Shown here piece by piece: positions 1 through 8,191 of a stretch of DNA of 64,000 nucleotides (position 1 is its first letter; every line of letters starts with the position of its first letter). The stretch is from contig WTGB01000048.1 of the NCBI GenBank assembly GCA_011523735.1, positions 62,001 through 126,000 on the forward strand, in the 5' to 3' direction. The notes below the pieces were generated by a model. That model made no database searches and had not been told where the DNA came from. It saw only the letters and a list, made by a program, of their open reading frames with translations. The position numbers and the translations under genes were made by a program. Origin of the DNA: Chloroflexota bacterium. Its GTDB lineage: Bacteria > Chloroflexota > Anaerolineae > Aggregatilineales > Phototrophicaceae.

Positions 1-1162
1 CCGTTTGCGCGGCGTCGAAGGCGAACTGCGCCGCGTGTCGCTCGTCCCAGTGAGTATCCAGCAGCGTTTGCAGCAAAGCCTCGCGCTGCGGCTCGTAGAC
101 GACGATGAATGTGCGGTTGAAAGCCTGCCAATCCTTATCGACCTGGGCGTAACTGATTGCAACGCCCTGGGCAGCGTCGCCAACACCGAGGAAACTGTCA
201 AAGAAATAGAACAGCTGCAGGTTGTCGTCATAGGCGACTGGCACGCGATAATGGCCGATCCAATCATAGGCTTCGAACATTTCGCCTGTTTCGATGACGA
301 CGGGGAAACCATTTGCTATCAGGAGTTTCAGCAAGTCCAGCGTGCCGCCCATGCGCACGATTGCCTCCACGAAGGTTTCCTCTTCTACGAATGCCGCCAA
401 TTCATGCGGGCTGACGTTTTTGTCTTCGCGGTTGGGCTTGAGCCGGGCGCCGGCGTAGGCTTGGTCATGGGTCCAGCCGTAGTAGCTGAGTGCCATCGTG
501 ATTGTTGCCGGACCGCAATTATTCCAGGTTTGCCGCTGGTGGCGTACGCCCGCTATACGGGCTGCACTTGGCAAGGTGTCCGGCGGGGCTTCAGTAGCGG
601 CCGGGGGTGATGTTGCCGTCTTGGAGGCTGGCTCAACTTCGGGCACGGTGACTTGTTCCGTCGCTTGTTCTATTGTTGCTATCGGCGTCGCTTCTTCGAG
701 GAGGGCCGGCAATGGCGTGGCGGTAGGCGGGACAGGCGTGGGCGGCACTGTCGTCTGAGAGACAATCGCCGCCGATTCAGTAGCGGCGGTCGCGGCGAAA
801 TCAAGCGGCATGTCAAGCAGGGAGAGGGCACTTTCGGAGTCAGCGGGAGATACGATGGTCGGGAAGACGCCGCCGATGGGCGTCGGACGACGGAGAATGC
901 TCATAAAGGGAAGTTGGTCAATGATGCGTTGCTGCTGCGCTGGCTGCAGGACTTCGCGAAAGCCGAAAACTACGCCAGCAATAGCCAGCATCACCAGGAT
1001 GAAGAATATGATAAGGCCCCAAAAGAGAAACTTGGGCGGCGCTGACAGTCTCTGATCTTGGCGCTTAAGGTAATAGATTTGGCTTGGCTGTGTGTCATGT
1101 AAGTCGCGCACGTTAGCGACCTCGTTGTCGTTTCGGGATGTCAATTTAGCGTAGATATCCAC
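1..1162 (-). CDS. C39-like cysteine peptidase family membrane protein, C-terminally truncated by the window edge
   Basis: The reading frame was translated on the minus strand and is open to base 1, so the C terminus is missing. About 80 residues of N-terminal cytosolic sequence precede one hydrophobic segment (around LIIFFILVMLAIAGVVFG). A long Pro/Thr/Ala/Glu-rich stalk follows, then a C39-like papain-fold domain. The nucleophile motif NNCGPATITMAL puts the cysteine at about residue 216. A GHYRVPV motif gives a histidine near 304, and FFDSFLG gives an aspartate near 322. Together these form a plausible Cys-His-Asp triad. In known relatives such domains cleave peptides or act as extracytoplasmic proteases; the substrate here is unknown. 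The start is uncertain: I chose GTG at 1162, shortly after the ruvX stop, because no ATG fits. It is probably the last gene of the alaS-to-ruvX run. Confidence 0.75.
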   Translation of the reverse strand, partial: MDIYAKLTSRNDNEVANVRDLHDTQPSQIYYLKRQDQRLSAPPKFLFWGLIIFFILVMLAIAGVVFGFREVLQPAQQQRIIDQLPFMSILRRPTPIGGVFPTIVSPADSESALSLLDMPLDFAATAATESAAIVSQTTVPPTPVPPTATPLPALLEEATPIATIEQATEQVTVPEVEPASKTATSPPAATEAPPDTLPSAARIAGVRHQRQTWNNCGPATITMALSYYGWTHDQAYAGARLKPNREDKNVSPHELAAFVEEETFVEAIVRMGGTLDLLKLLIANGFPVVIETGEMFEAYDWIGHYRVPVAYDDNLQLFYFFDSFLGVGDAAQGVAISYAQVDKDWQAFNRTFIVVYEPQREALLQTLLDTHWDERHAAQFAFDAAQT

Positions 1163-1219
1163 TCTTCCAGCGGAAAGAGCAGCACCGGCTCCGCCAATTA
1201 CTAGTATAGTACGCTTTGC

Positions 1220-1672
1220 TTATGCGCCAATGTCATGTGGGGGAAACGTAGAGGAACCACCGCTTAGGGCATCGAGAAATGATTGCAGGATGATTCTCGC
1301 GGCGAGGTCGTCAACGGGTTGGCGCGGACCGCGTTTTTGCGCTGTTGCCAGCCGGCGCGCCTCATCGCTTGTCAGGTACTCACTAACTTCTACAATCGGC
1401 AGGGGGATGGTTTCTCGCATTTGGGCTATCCATTCACGCACGTGATCAGCCTGGGTGCGGATGCCGGCAGGCGCATTGGGGTTCACGGGGACGCCTACGA
1501 CAATTCCGGCGGCGCCTTCTTGCTCAGCGATTAAGCGGATGCGGGCGAAGTCTTCTTTGGGCGAGCGTGATTGAATAATCTCAAGCTCGCGCGCGCTGAT
1601 GCCGAGAGCATCGCTGATGGCAAGGCCGATTCGCTTTTCGCCGTGGTCAATGCCGAGCAGGCGGCCGATCAT
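1220..1672 (-). CDS. ruvX: RuvX/YqgF family Holliday junction resolvase-like nuclease
   Basis: This 150-residue protein has the usual length and fold signature of the YqgF/RuvX family. It begins MIGRLLGIDHGEKRIGLA, with the first acidic residue (Asp9) of the RNase H-like active site, and ends with a DDLAARIILQSFL segment that carries the late acidic residues. Members act in the cytosol on branched DNA or in 16S rRNA 5'-end maturation; the sequence alone does not say which. The ATG overlaps the stop of the upstream baseplate-J-like gene by four bases, so the two are likely translationally coupled. ruvX is commonly found near alaS, as here. Confidence 0.95.
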   Translation of the reverse strand: MIGRLLGIDHGEKRIGLAISDALGISARELEIIQSRSPKEDFARIRLIAEQEGAAGIVVGVPVNPNAPAGIRTQADHVREWIAQMRETIPLPIVEVSEYLTSDEARRLATAQKRGPRQPVDDLAARIILQSFLDALSGGSSTFPPHDIGA

Positions 1673-3207
1673 TGATTGTCTCTCACTTGCACATCAATGC
1701 GGACCGCCAATTGGGGCATTCGCTGCAAAGTCGACGGGAAGAGTTCAATTTGCGGCGGGTCGATTGAAGAGATATTGGGGTTTGCATCCAGCAATTGTCG
1801 CGCTTCTTTCATCGTCGCGCCAGCTAATTGTTCGCCCAAGAGGTTGCTGTCTAGTTTCGCGATGACGGAAGCGCTGCCAGTGACGGTAAAGCTGATCTGG
1901 CTATCGGCGCGGCTCTGTGAGAATGGTCCACGCGTGTAGGACACAGAATCAAGCAACAATTGCTTCTCAGGAGGCACTGCCGCTTTGAGCCGGGCGAGCA
2001 GAAGTTGCCTTCCATATCGGTCATCGATAGCCAGGGCGGAGACGACAGCGCGCATAGAAAGAGACAGTTCGCTTGTCATCGTGCCCACGTCGGCCGAGTA
2101 TTCAGTCCATTCTTTGCGTTCTTCTTCAATCTTGATTGACTCGATGATGATAATCTGGTTTTCGGGGAGATCGCCGCGTATCTGCTCATAGGCCAGCGAT
2201 TGAAGTTGGATTCGCAGGATATCAAGCAACTTGTCTTGATCGGCGACTGCGACAGTTTTCACACTGCGATTGCTGCCACCGGCGGCAGAAGTCAAGTTGA
2301 TCACTGACACGTGATCAGCCAAACCGCCCAAGACTATATTGATCATGCCGGGACCAACATTGCCGATGCTGCCGCGGTAGCTGTCCATCGCTACGACGGC
2401 CGCGTCGACGCGCTGTCCGGCGCCGGCCGGCACGACGACATCGGCCACTGTCTCAAAAAGGATTGGCTCGCCTGCGCTGGTGCCGAGGATGGTGCCGCGC
2501 GGGACGCTAACACGGGCTGAGCCGAGATTGGTGAAAGTGACGGCGGCGGCAGCGGAAACGCTATCGAGCCAGACGCTGCCGCTTGTAGGAATCGTCGCGG
2601 TGGTCTCCACAGTTGCTCTTATGGTTTCCGCCGGTATGACCCCTTTTGCGGCATCGACCGTTGTCACCTTCCGATCGGCGACGATATCAAAAACTACGCT
2701 GATTTCTTCTTTTTGCAAAGTGATGGTGACCACCGCGCCTGGCAGTACTGTGTACATGGCTGCGCCGACAGCGCCAAAAAGCAGGGCAAGGGCAATCAGC
2801 CGCTCCAGGAAAACTCGCCAGGGCGAATGCCGGTTGCGCCGCGCCCGCATGAACTCCAGGTCTTCAGCAAGCAGATCGGCGCTCGGTTTGTGATAGCGCG
2901 GAAGGAAGACTTTGTGTCGGCCGCGTTTCCAGCGTTGGCGTTCGCTGATCTCGATAGACGAGAAACAACTGATATTAAGCTCGGCGGCGAAGGATTGGAG
3001 GCTTGGCTCTCCGGAGACGATGGCCAGTTGAATGGCGCGCCGGTAAGCTTCACGCTGTATCAGCACGAGATCCAATTTGCGCCGCAGATTGCCGCCGGAG
3101 GACCAAATCAACAAGACGCGTTTGCCGCGGAGACCGGACAGGCGGTCGCGAACGGTGACGACCGTATCGGTCGCGTCAAGATAGACGTGTTCGGCTTCAG
3201 TGGACAT
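1669..3207 (-). CDS. baseplate J/gp47-like domain membrane protein
   Basis: A 512-residue protein with about 130 N-terminal residues of Rossmann-like character. It then has a basic stretch, one transmembrane helix (LIALALLFGAVGAAMYTVL) and a long extracytoplasmic part. The outer part contains VPRGTILGT, a run resembling FETVADVVVPAG and GSIGNVGPG, which is the pattern seen in baseplate J-like domains. The resemblance is to the fold only; no other phage tail gene is present, so a cell-envelope role is more likely. I chose ATG 3207 over the TTG one codon upstream; neither has a strong ribosome-binding site. The gene lies between alaS and ruvX and overlaps ruvX by four bases. Its function is unknown. 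Confidence 0.7.
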   Translation of the reverse strand: MSTEAEHVYLDATDTVVTVRDRLSGLRGKRVLLIWSSGGNLRRKLDLVLIQREAYRRAIQLAIVSGEPSLQSFAAELNISCFSSIEISERQRWKRGRHKVFLPRYHKPSADLLAEDLEFMRARRNRHSPWRVFLERLIALALLFGAVGAAMYTVLPGAVVTITLQKEEISVVFDIVADRKVTTVDAAKGVIPAETIRATVETTATIPTSGSVWLDSVSAAAAVTFTNLGSARVSVPRGTILGTSAGEPILFETVADVVVPAGAGQRVDAAVVAMDSYRGSIGNVGPGMINIVLGGLADHVSVINLTSAAGGSNRSVKTVAVADQDKLLDILRIQLQSLAYEQIRGDLPENQIIIIESIKIEEERKEWTEYSADVGTMTSELSLSMRAVVSALAIDDRYGRQLLLARLKAAVPPEKQLLLDSVSYTRGPFSQSRADSQISFTVTGSASVIAKLDSNLLGEQLAGATMKEARQLLDANPNISSIDPPQIELFPSTLQRMPQLAVRIDVQVRDNQ

Positions 3208-3258
3208 CAACTAGAAGTATACGACGAGTTGGCGATGCTCGACGGCTCTGAGCAGGTC

Positions 3259-5952
3259 TTATGCCTGGGCGATCAGGTCCCGCGCAGTTTGTAGCGCTTC
3301 GGTGATTTTGCTGCTGTCTTTGCCGCCGGCTTGAGCCATCTGCGGGCGTCCGCCACCGCCGCCGCCGACGACTTTGGCTATGGGTTTGATCAAGTCACCG
3401 GCGCGCAAGCCCGTCTTGACCAGAGCATCTGAAACTGCCACCACGATCTGCGGTCGTCCGTTGATATCGCTGGCGAGGACCATCACGCCTTTGTCGATGC
3501 GGTTGCGGAACCAGTCGGTCATTTCCCGCATTGTCTCAACCGGCGTGTTTTCGAGCTCGGCGAGCAATGCTTGTTTGCCATTCAGGCTTTCCAGTTGCTG
3601 GTCGATCATTTCGTCGAAGTTGTATTTTGCCTGTTTGCGGCGCAGGTTCTCAATTTCTCGGCGGGCGCTGGCCAACTCGCTCTGCAAACCGGAAATGCGG
3701 ACCGCGGCTTGATCCGGAATAGTGCCCAACTGCCCCGCAATAGTGTGAAGCGTATTCAGATAGTGGCTGAGATGCGTGTTGGCGGCGCGACCAGTCAAGG
3801 CTTCGACGCGGCGTATTCCAGCGCTGACGCTGCCTTCGCTCGTGAGGACAAAACTGCCTATCTCGGCGGTAGAACCTACGTGCACACCGCCACATAGTTC
3901 GTAGCTATAGCGGTCGTCAGCGGAGCCGATTATCACCGTCCGCACGGTCTCGCCGTATTTCTCGCCGAAGAGCGCCATCGCGCCATCGAGCCGCGCTTGC
4001 TCCAGTGATTTGTTTTCGTCTCGGACAGCATAATTGGACAGAATAGCACTGTTCACCTCGGCGGCAATCGCGGCGAGCTCTTTTGTCGACACTTTCTCGG
4101 GGTGTGAAAAATCGAAACGGAGCCGATCCGGCGCGACCAATGAGCCCTTCTGCTGTACATGATTGCCGAGCTGGTTGCGCAAGGCAGCGTGGAGCAGGTG
4201 GGTGGCGGTGTGGTTGCGCGTGATGTCTTTACGCCGGGCGCAATCAAGAACTGCGGTTGCGCGGTCACCGGCGGTAGGATTGCCTTCGACCACCTCGCCG
4301 ATATGCACAGTCAACCCGGCGACTGGCTGTTTCATCGCTTCGACTTCGATAACCCAGTTGTTGCTGTTGATGATGCCGGTGTCGCTAACCTGGCCGCCGG
4401 CTTCAACGTAGAAGTTAGTTTCCGCAAGGACAACTTCGACTTTGTCGCCGACGATGGCGTTTCCGATTTGCGCGCCGTCCTGTGTCAAAGCAAGCACAGT
4501 TGTTTCGATAGCTTCCGCAGTGTAAGGGTTATAAGCGACGCCATGCAGTATCGCGCCAGTTGATTGCAGTTCAGCGAGGAGCCCCCGATAGAAGTCGGCG
4601 CTTTCAATTGCACCTATGGCTTGCCCGCCGCCACTGATGCGCGCGTGCTCCGCCTCGGCTTGCATGAAGCCAGTTTCATCGACGGTGAAGCCGCGTTCCT
4701 CGACGATGTCCTTGGTGACTTGAAAGGGCAGGCCAAGCGTCGCCTTAAGATAGAAAGCCTTTTCCCCGAGGAGTGTGCCGCCCGAAGCGAGGGCTTCGAG
4801 CATCGTGTCCAATTCATTGAGCCCGCGCTCCATCGTGCGGTGGAAGCGTTCCTCTTCCAGAGTGATGATGCGCTTAATGCTGTCGGCCTGTTCGACCAGG
4901 TCGGTGTAATGCTCGCCCATGATGTCGATGGCGGCGTCGGCGATGCGAGCCAGGAAAGGTTGTTCGAAGCCGATTTTGGTTCCGAAGCGCGCGGCGCGGC
5001 GGATGACGATGCGCGGGATGGCGGCGCGTCCCTTGGCGCCGGGCAAAACGCCGTCACTGATGAGGAAGACAGCGGCACGGATATGATCGGCGATGACGCG
5101 GTAGGGCACGATATTAGCGGCGCGCTCGGCATCGCTGTGGCCGGTCAGTTCCTGCGTGCGCTGGATGATAGGCATGAAGAGGTCGGTTTCATAGTTGGCT
5201 TCGACGCCTTGCAGAATCGTGAGGATTCGCTCGAAGCCCATGCCAGTATCGACACCGGGCGCGGGCAAGGGGCTGTCCCATTGTCCCGTATGCTCCGGAT
5301 CGGCTTGCTGGCGATTGAATTGCATGAAGACCAGGTTCCATATTTCGAGGAAGCGATCGTCCTCGGCTTGCAACATGGGGATGATGCTGTCTTGACCCAA
5401 TTCGGGCTGTTTATCCCAATGGATTTCGGAATTTGGTCCGCAGGGACCGGTATCGGCCATTTGCCAGAAGTTGGTGGAGGGACCCATGCGGGCGACGCGT
5501 TTGGGGTCTATGCCCATCTCGCTGACCCAGCAGTCATAGGACTCGTCATCGTTTTCGTATACGGTGAAGACGAGCCGATCGGCGGGCAGCTTGTAGACTT
5601 CTGTCAGCAGTTGATAGGCGTATTTTATGGCATCGCGCTTGAAGTAGTCGCCGAAGCTGAAATTGCCGAGCATTTCGAAGAAGGTGTGGTGACGCTGCGA
5701 GGGACCGACATTTTCCAGGTCGTTGTGCTTCCCGCTGACGCGCATGCATTTTTGCGATGTGGCGGCTCGCTTGTAATCGCGCTTGTCCAACCCGAGGAAG
5801 ACATCCTTGAATTGCACCATGCCGGCATTGACAAAGAGCAGCGTGGGGTCATCCGCTGGCACCAGCGACGATGACGCCACGGGCCGATGTCCCATTTCCT
5901 CAAAGAAATCGAGAAAGGCTTGCCGTACTTCAGCGCTGCTCATGTATTCCAT
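3259..5952 (-). CDS. alaS: alanyl-tRNA synthetase
   Basis: This 897-residue protein has the length and domain order of bacterial AlaRS, which charges tRNA-Ala in the cytosol. It opens with SSAEVRQAFLDFFEEMGH and the class II motif 2 region (ATSQKCMRVSGKHNDLENVG). The editing domain carries the zinc site: HxxxH in NHTATHLLH (His581 and His585) and C-x3-H in CGGVHVGS (Cys687 and His691). A C-terminal coiled coil follows, then a DHHA1-like glycine-rich tail (VVGGGGGGRPQMAQAG). Translation may start at ATG 5952 or at the in-frame ATG 5943. It is transcribed divergently from tyrS and is probably the first gene of the run that reads into the baseplate-J-like gene and ruvX. Confidence 0.98.
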   Translation of the reverse strand: MEYMSSAEVRQAFLDFFEEMGHRPVASSSLVPADDPTLLFVNAGMVQFKDVFLGLDKRDYKRAATSQKCMRVSGKHNDLENVGPSQRHHTFFEMLGNFSFGDYFKRDAIKYAYQLLTEVYKLPADRLVFTVYENDDESYDCWVSEMGIDPKRVARMGPSTNFWQMADTGPCGPNSEIHWDKQPELGQDSIIPMLQAEDDRFLEIWNLVFMQFNRQQADPEHTGQWDSPLPAPGVDTGMGFERILTILQGVEANYETDLFMPIIQRTQELTGHSDAERAANIVPYRVIADHIRAAVFLISDGVLPGAKGRAAIPRIVIRRAARFGTKIGFEQPFLARIADAAIDIMGEHYTDLVEQADSIKRIITLEEERFHRTMERGLNELDTMLEALASGGTLLGEKAFYLKATLGLPFQVTKDIVEERGFTVDETGFMQAEAEHARISGGGQAIGAIESADFYRGLLAELQSTGAILHGVAYNPYTAEAIETTVLALTQDGAQIGNAIVGDKVEVVLAETNFYVEAGGQVSDTGIINSNNWVIEVEAMKQPVAGLTVHIGEVVEGNPTAGDRATAVLDCARRKDITRNHTATHLLHAALRNQLGNHVQQKGSLVAPDRLRFDFSHPEKVSTKELAAIAAEVNSAILSNYAVRDENKSLEQARLDGAMALFGEKYGETVRTVIIGSADDRYSYELCGGVHVGSTAEIGSFVLTSEGSVSAGIRRVEALTGRAANTHLSHYLNTLHTIAGQLGTIPDQAAVRISGLQSELASARREIENLRRKQAKYNFDEMIDQQLESLNGKQALLAELENTPVETMREMTDWFRNRIDKGVMVLASDINGRPQIVVAVSDALVKTGLRAGDLIKPIAKVVGGGGGGRPQMAQAGGKDSSKITEALQTARDLIAQA

Positions 5953-6043
5953 GGTGACGTCTCATGTGCCTCATGTATAGGAATGTAAAATCGCCTGCGC
6001 CTTGCGGCGAATCGGCATGGATTATAGCGAGGGCGCCCGTACC

Positions 6044-6072
6044 TGAACAGGGGCGTATCGCTATGGTATACT
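6044..6072 (+). promoter_or_regulatory. sigma-70-type promoter for tyrS
   Basis: TGAACA (6044-6049) and TATACT (6067-6072) are separated by exactly 17 bases and lie about 40 bases before the tyrS ATG in the alaS-tyrS divergent gap. This is a pattern match only. Confidence 0.5.
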
Positions 6073-6111
6073 GGCATATTGAGATGGTGACTGACTATAC
6101 GGGATGATGCA

Positions 6112-7362
6112 ATGGCGACAATTGACGATCAAGTCGAAGTGTTGATGTCTGGCGCGGCATACGGTGATCCAGAGACGCGCGAGAATATGGCAAAGGATCT
6201 GCGCGAGCGTTTACTCGAATGCCAGCGAGAAGGGCGGCCTCTGCGGGTTTATTGCGGCTACGATCCGAGGACATCCGACTTGCACTTGGGTCATACGATC
6301 ACCATGCGGAAGCTGCGGCAGTTTCAAGACTTCGGGCATGATGTGACCTTCCTGGTCGGCACCTTCACGAGTTTGATCGGCGACCCCTCAGACAAGGAGA
6401 GCGCTCGAGACCAGTTAACCATGCGGAACGTAGAAGATAATGCGCGGACTTACGCCGAGCAGGCTTTCAAGATTCTCGATGAAGAACGGACGCGCGTGCG
6501 CCGCAATGATGAGTGGCTGGCGCCGCTCGATTTCGCCGATATCATTCGTCTGGCGAGCCATTTCACCGTGCAGCAATTCCTTGCCCGCGAGAACTTTGCC
6601 AAGCGCATCGACGAACAAAAGGCGATATATCTGCATGAGTTTTTCTATGCGCTGATGCAGGCTTATGACGCGGTCGCGCAGGAAGCTGATGTACAGGTTG
6701 GCGGGCAAGATCAGTTGTTCAATATCCTGGTCGCGGGGAGGAAACTGCAGACCGGCTTAGGGCAGAAACCGCAGATCGCCATCATCATGGGCGAAAGCTT
6801 GCCCGGCACCGATGGCGAAATCAAAATGTCGAAAAGCCTGGGCAATCATATTCCGCTGCTATCCGAACCTTGGGATATGTTCGGCAAGATAATGAGCTTG
6901 CCGGATAAAGCGATGGGTATTTATCACAAGCTGATTTTGGGCTGGACACAGGCCCGAGTGAATGAGCTGGAGGCGAAACTACGGGCGGGAGAATGGCATC
7001 CCAACGATGCAAAAATGAAGCTCGCCCATGAAATCGTCAGTATCTTTCACAGCCGGAGCGATGCCGAGGCCGCGCAAGCACGCTGGAACGATGTCTTTCG
7101 CGGCGGTGGCGGCATTCCCGAGGATATATTGGAAGCGGAGTTGCCAGCTGAGGCTGAAATCCGCGATATCTTGGTGCGTTTAAAGATGGTGAGCAGTCGT
7201 GGCGAAGCCAGGCGCTTGATCCAGCAGAATGGTGTACGTTTGAACGAACAGAAGGTCGAAAGCCTGCAAGCGACGGTGACATTGGAAATGCTGCCCGCGG
7301 TCTTGCAGGTGGGTAAGCGGCAGTTCGTCCGGCTCGTGAAGCCAAACGGCGGGAGCGAGTAG
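6112..7362 (+). CDS. tyrS: tyrosyl-tRNA synthetase
   Basis: A 416-residue class I aminoacyl-tRNA synthetase that attaches tyrosine to tRNA-Tyr. The HIGH-type motif is HLGH at residues 58-61 (DLHLGHTITMRKLRQF). The KMSKS motif is exact, KMSKS starting at residue 238. The tyrosine-binding region VGGQDQLFNILVAGR is present. A C-terminal S4-type RNA-binding domain follows, with SSRGEARRLIQQNGVRLN and QVGKRQFVRL. The protein resembles the TyrZ-like/thermophile subgroup more than the E. coli type, as expected outside Proteobacteria. The following CoA-transferase gene starts five bases after the stop, so the two are probably co-transcribed. Confidence 0.96.
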   Translation: MATIDDQVEVLMSGAAYGDPETRENMAKDLRERLLECQREGRPLRVYCGYDPRTSDLHLGHTITMRKLRQFQDFGHDVTFLVGTFTSLIGDPSDKESARDQLTMRNVEDNARTYAEQAFKILDEERTRVRRNDEWLAPLDFADIIRLASHFTVQQFLARENFAKRIDEQKAIYLHEFFYALMQAYDAVAQEADVQVGGQDQLFNILVAGRKLQTGLGQKPQIAIIMGESLPGTDGEIKMSKSLGNHIPLLSEPWDMFGKIMSLPDKAMGIYHKLILGWTQARVNELEAKLRAGEWHPNDAKMKLAHEIVSIFHSRSDAEAAQARWNDVFRGGGGIPEDILEAELPAEAEIRDILVRLKMVSSRGEARRLIQQNGVRLNEQKVESLQATVTLEMLPAVLQVGKRQFVRLVKPNGGSE

Positions 7363-7366
7363 TGCC

Positions 7367-8191
7367 TTGCCCGCCAAACCAGATTACACGATTGACGAGC
7401 TTATAAGCGTCTGCATCTCGCGGCAGGTGAGGAATGGGGATGTCTGGGCGCAGGGCATCAACACACCACTTGTTTCGGCCGGCTTAATCCTGGGCAAGGT
7501 CCGCTATGCGCCGAGTGCCCGGTTTACGTCCGCTATTGGTCAGGCTTTGGTGCAAGATTGGGGTCCATTGGGCATCTCCAATATCGAGGATTTGTGGGTG
7601 GGCAAGGGATTGATTCATTTGGGCTTCGCCACTGGCGCGGCCGAGATTTTGCCCAAGTTTCAGCCCAAAGAATTCTTCCGCCCGGCACAGGTCGACCGAT
7701 GCGGCAATATGAACAATATCGCTTTTGGCAGGGACTACCTGCGACCGCGGATGCGTTTGCCCGGCAGCGGCGGGATCCCCGATGTGACACCCTGTTACGA
7801 CCATACTTATCTCTATGTGCCACGTCACTCGCGTCTCACTTTCGCCGAAGAGATCGACTTCATCAGCGGAATGGGTCATGTGCCGCAGCGCAGGCGGGGC
7901 GGGGGACCGCGCTACTTGATTTCTGATTTGGGGCAGTTTGACTGGGTCGACGCGAAAATGCGCTTGACGAGCGTACACCCGGATGTGGATGTAAAACGTG
8001 TGCAGCGCAAGACCGGCTTCGATCTATTGATCGCCGATGACTTAAGCGAGACGATACCGCCCGATGAAGAGGATTTGCGACTGCTGCGCGAGGAGATCGA
8101 TCCTTTGGGTACGCGCAAGCTGGAAACGTTGGGTGGCGCCGCGCGAAAAGCCTTGCTGCGGGAAATCTTACAACGGGAACGCGCCCGCTAA
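7367..8191 (+). CDS. CoA-transferase family protein, beta-type subunit (GctB/IpdB-like)
   Basis: This 274-residue protein looks like the B subunit of class I CoA-transferases of the glutaconate CoA-transferase/IpdB group. Typical stretches are GDVWAQGINTPLVSAGLILG, an FRPAQVDRCGNMNNIAFGRD segment and MRLPGSGGIPDV. The segment where classical members carry the catalytic glutamate reads SARFTSAIGQALVQDWGP, with no glutamate visible. That resembles IpdB-like hydrolases, but assigning steroid-ring chemistry would be inference. The start is TTG 7367, with a GGGAG motif about 12 bases upstream inside tyrS. Its probable partner subunit lies at 11717-12523, beyond three minus-strand genes. The 3' end overlaps the convergent binding-protein gene by four bases. 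Confidence 0.75.
   Translation: MPAKPDYTIDELISVCISRQVRNGDVWAQGINTPLVSAGLILGKVRYAPSARFTSAIGQALVQDWGPLGISNIEDLWVGKGLIHLGFATGAAEILPKFQPKEFFRPAQVDRCGNMNNIAFGRDYLRPRMRLPGSGGIPDVTPCYDHTYLYVPRHSRLTFAEEIDFISGMGHVPQRRRGGGPRYLISDLGQFDWVDAKMRLTSVHPDVDVKRVQRKTGFDLLIADDLSETIPPDEEDLRLLREEIDPLGTRKLETLGGAARKALLREILQRERAR

Noticed and set aside
5-610. Plus-strand open frame at the left edge
   Set aside because: It is antisense to the C39-like peptidase, whose Cys-His-Asp motifs and stalk fit on the minus strand.
1669-3207. Prophage remnant based on the baseplate-J-like domain
   Set aside because: No other phage gene is near, the protein has a transmembrane helix, and it sits in a housekeeping run.
4564-5874. 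Long plus-strand open frame of over 430 codons
   Set aside because: It is antisense to the body of alaS, has no ribosome-binding site or domain, and arises from the codon bias of alaS.
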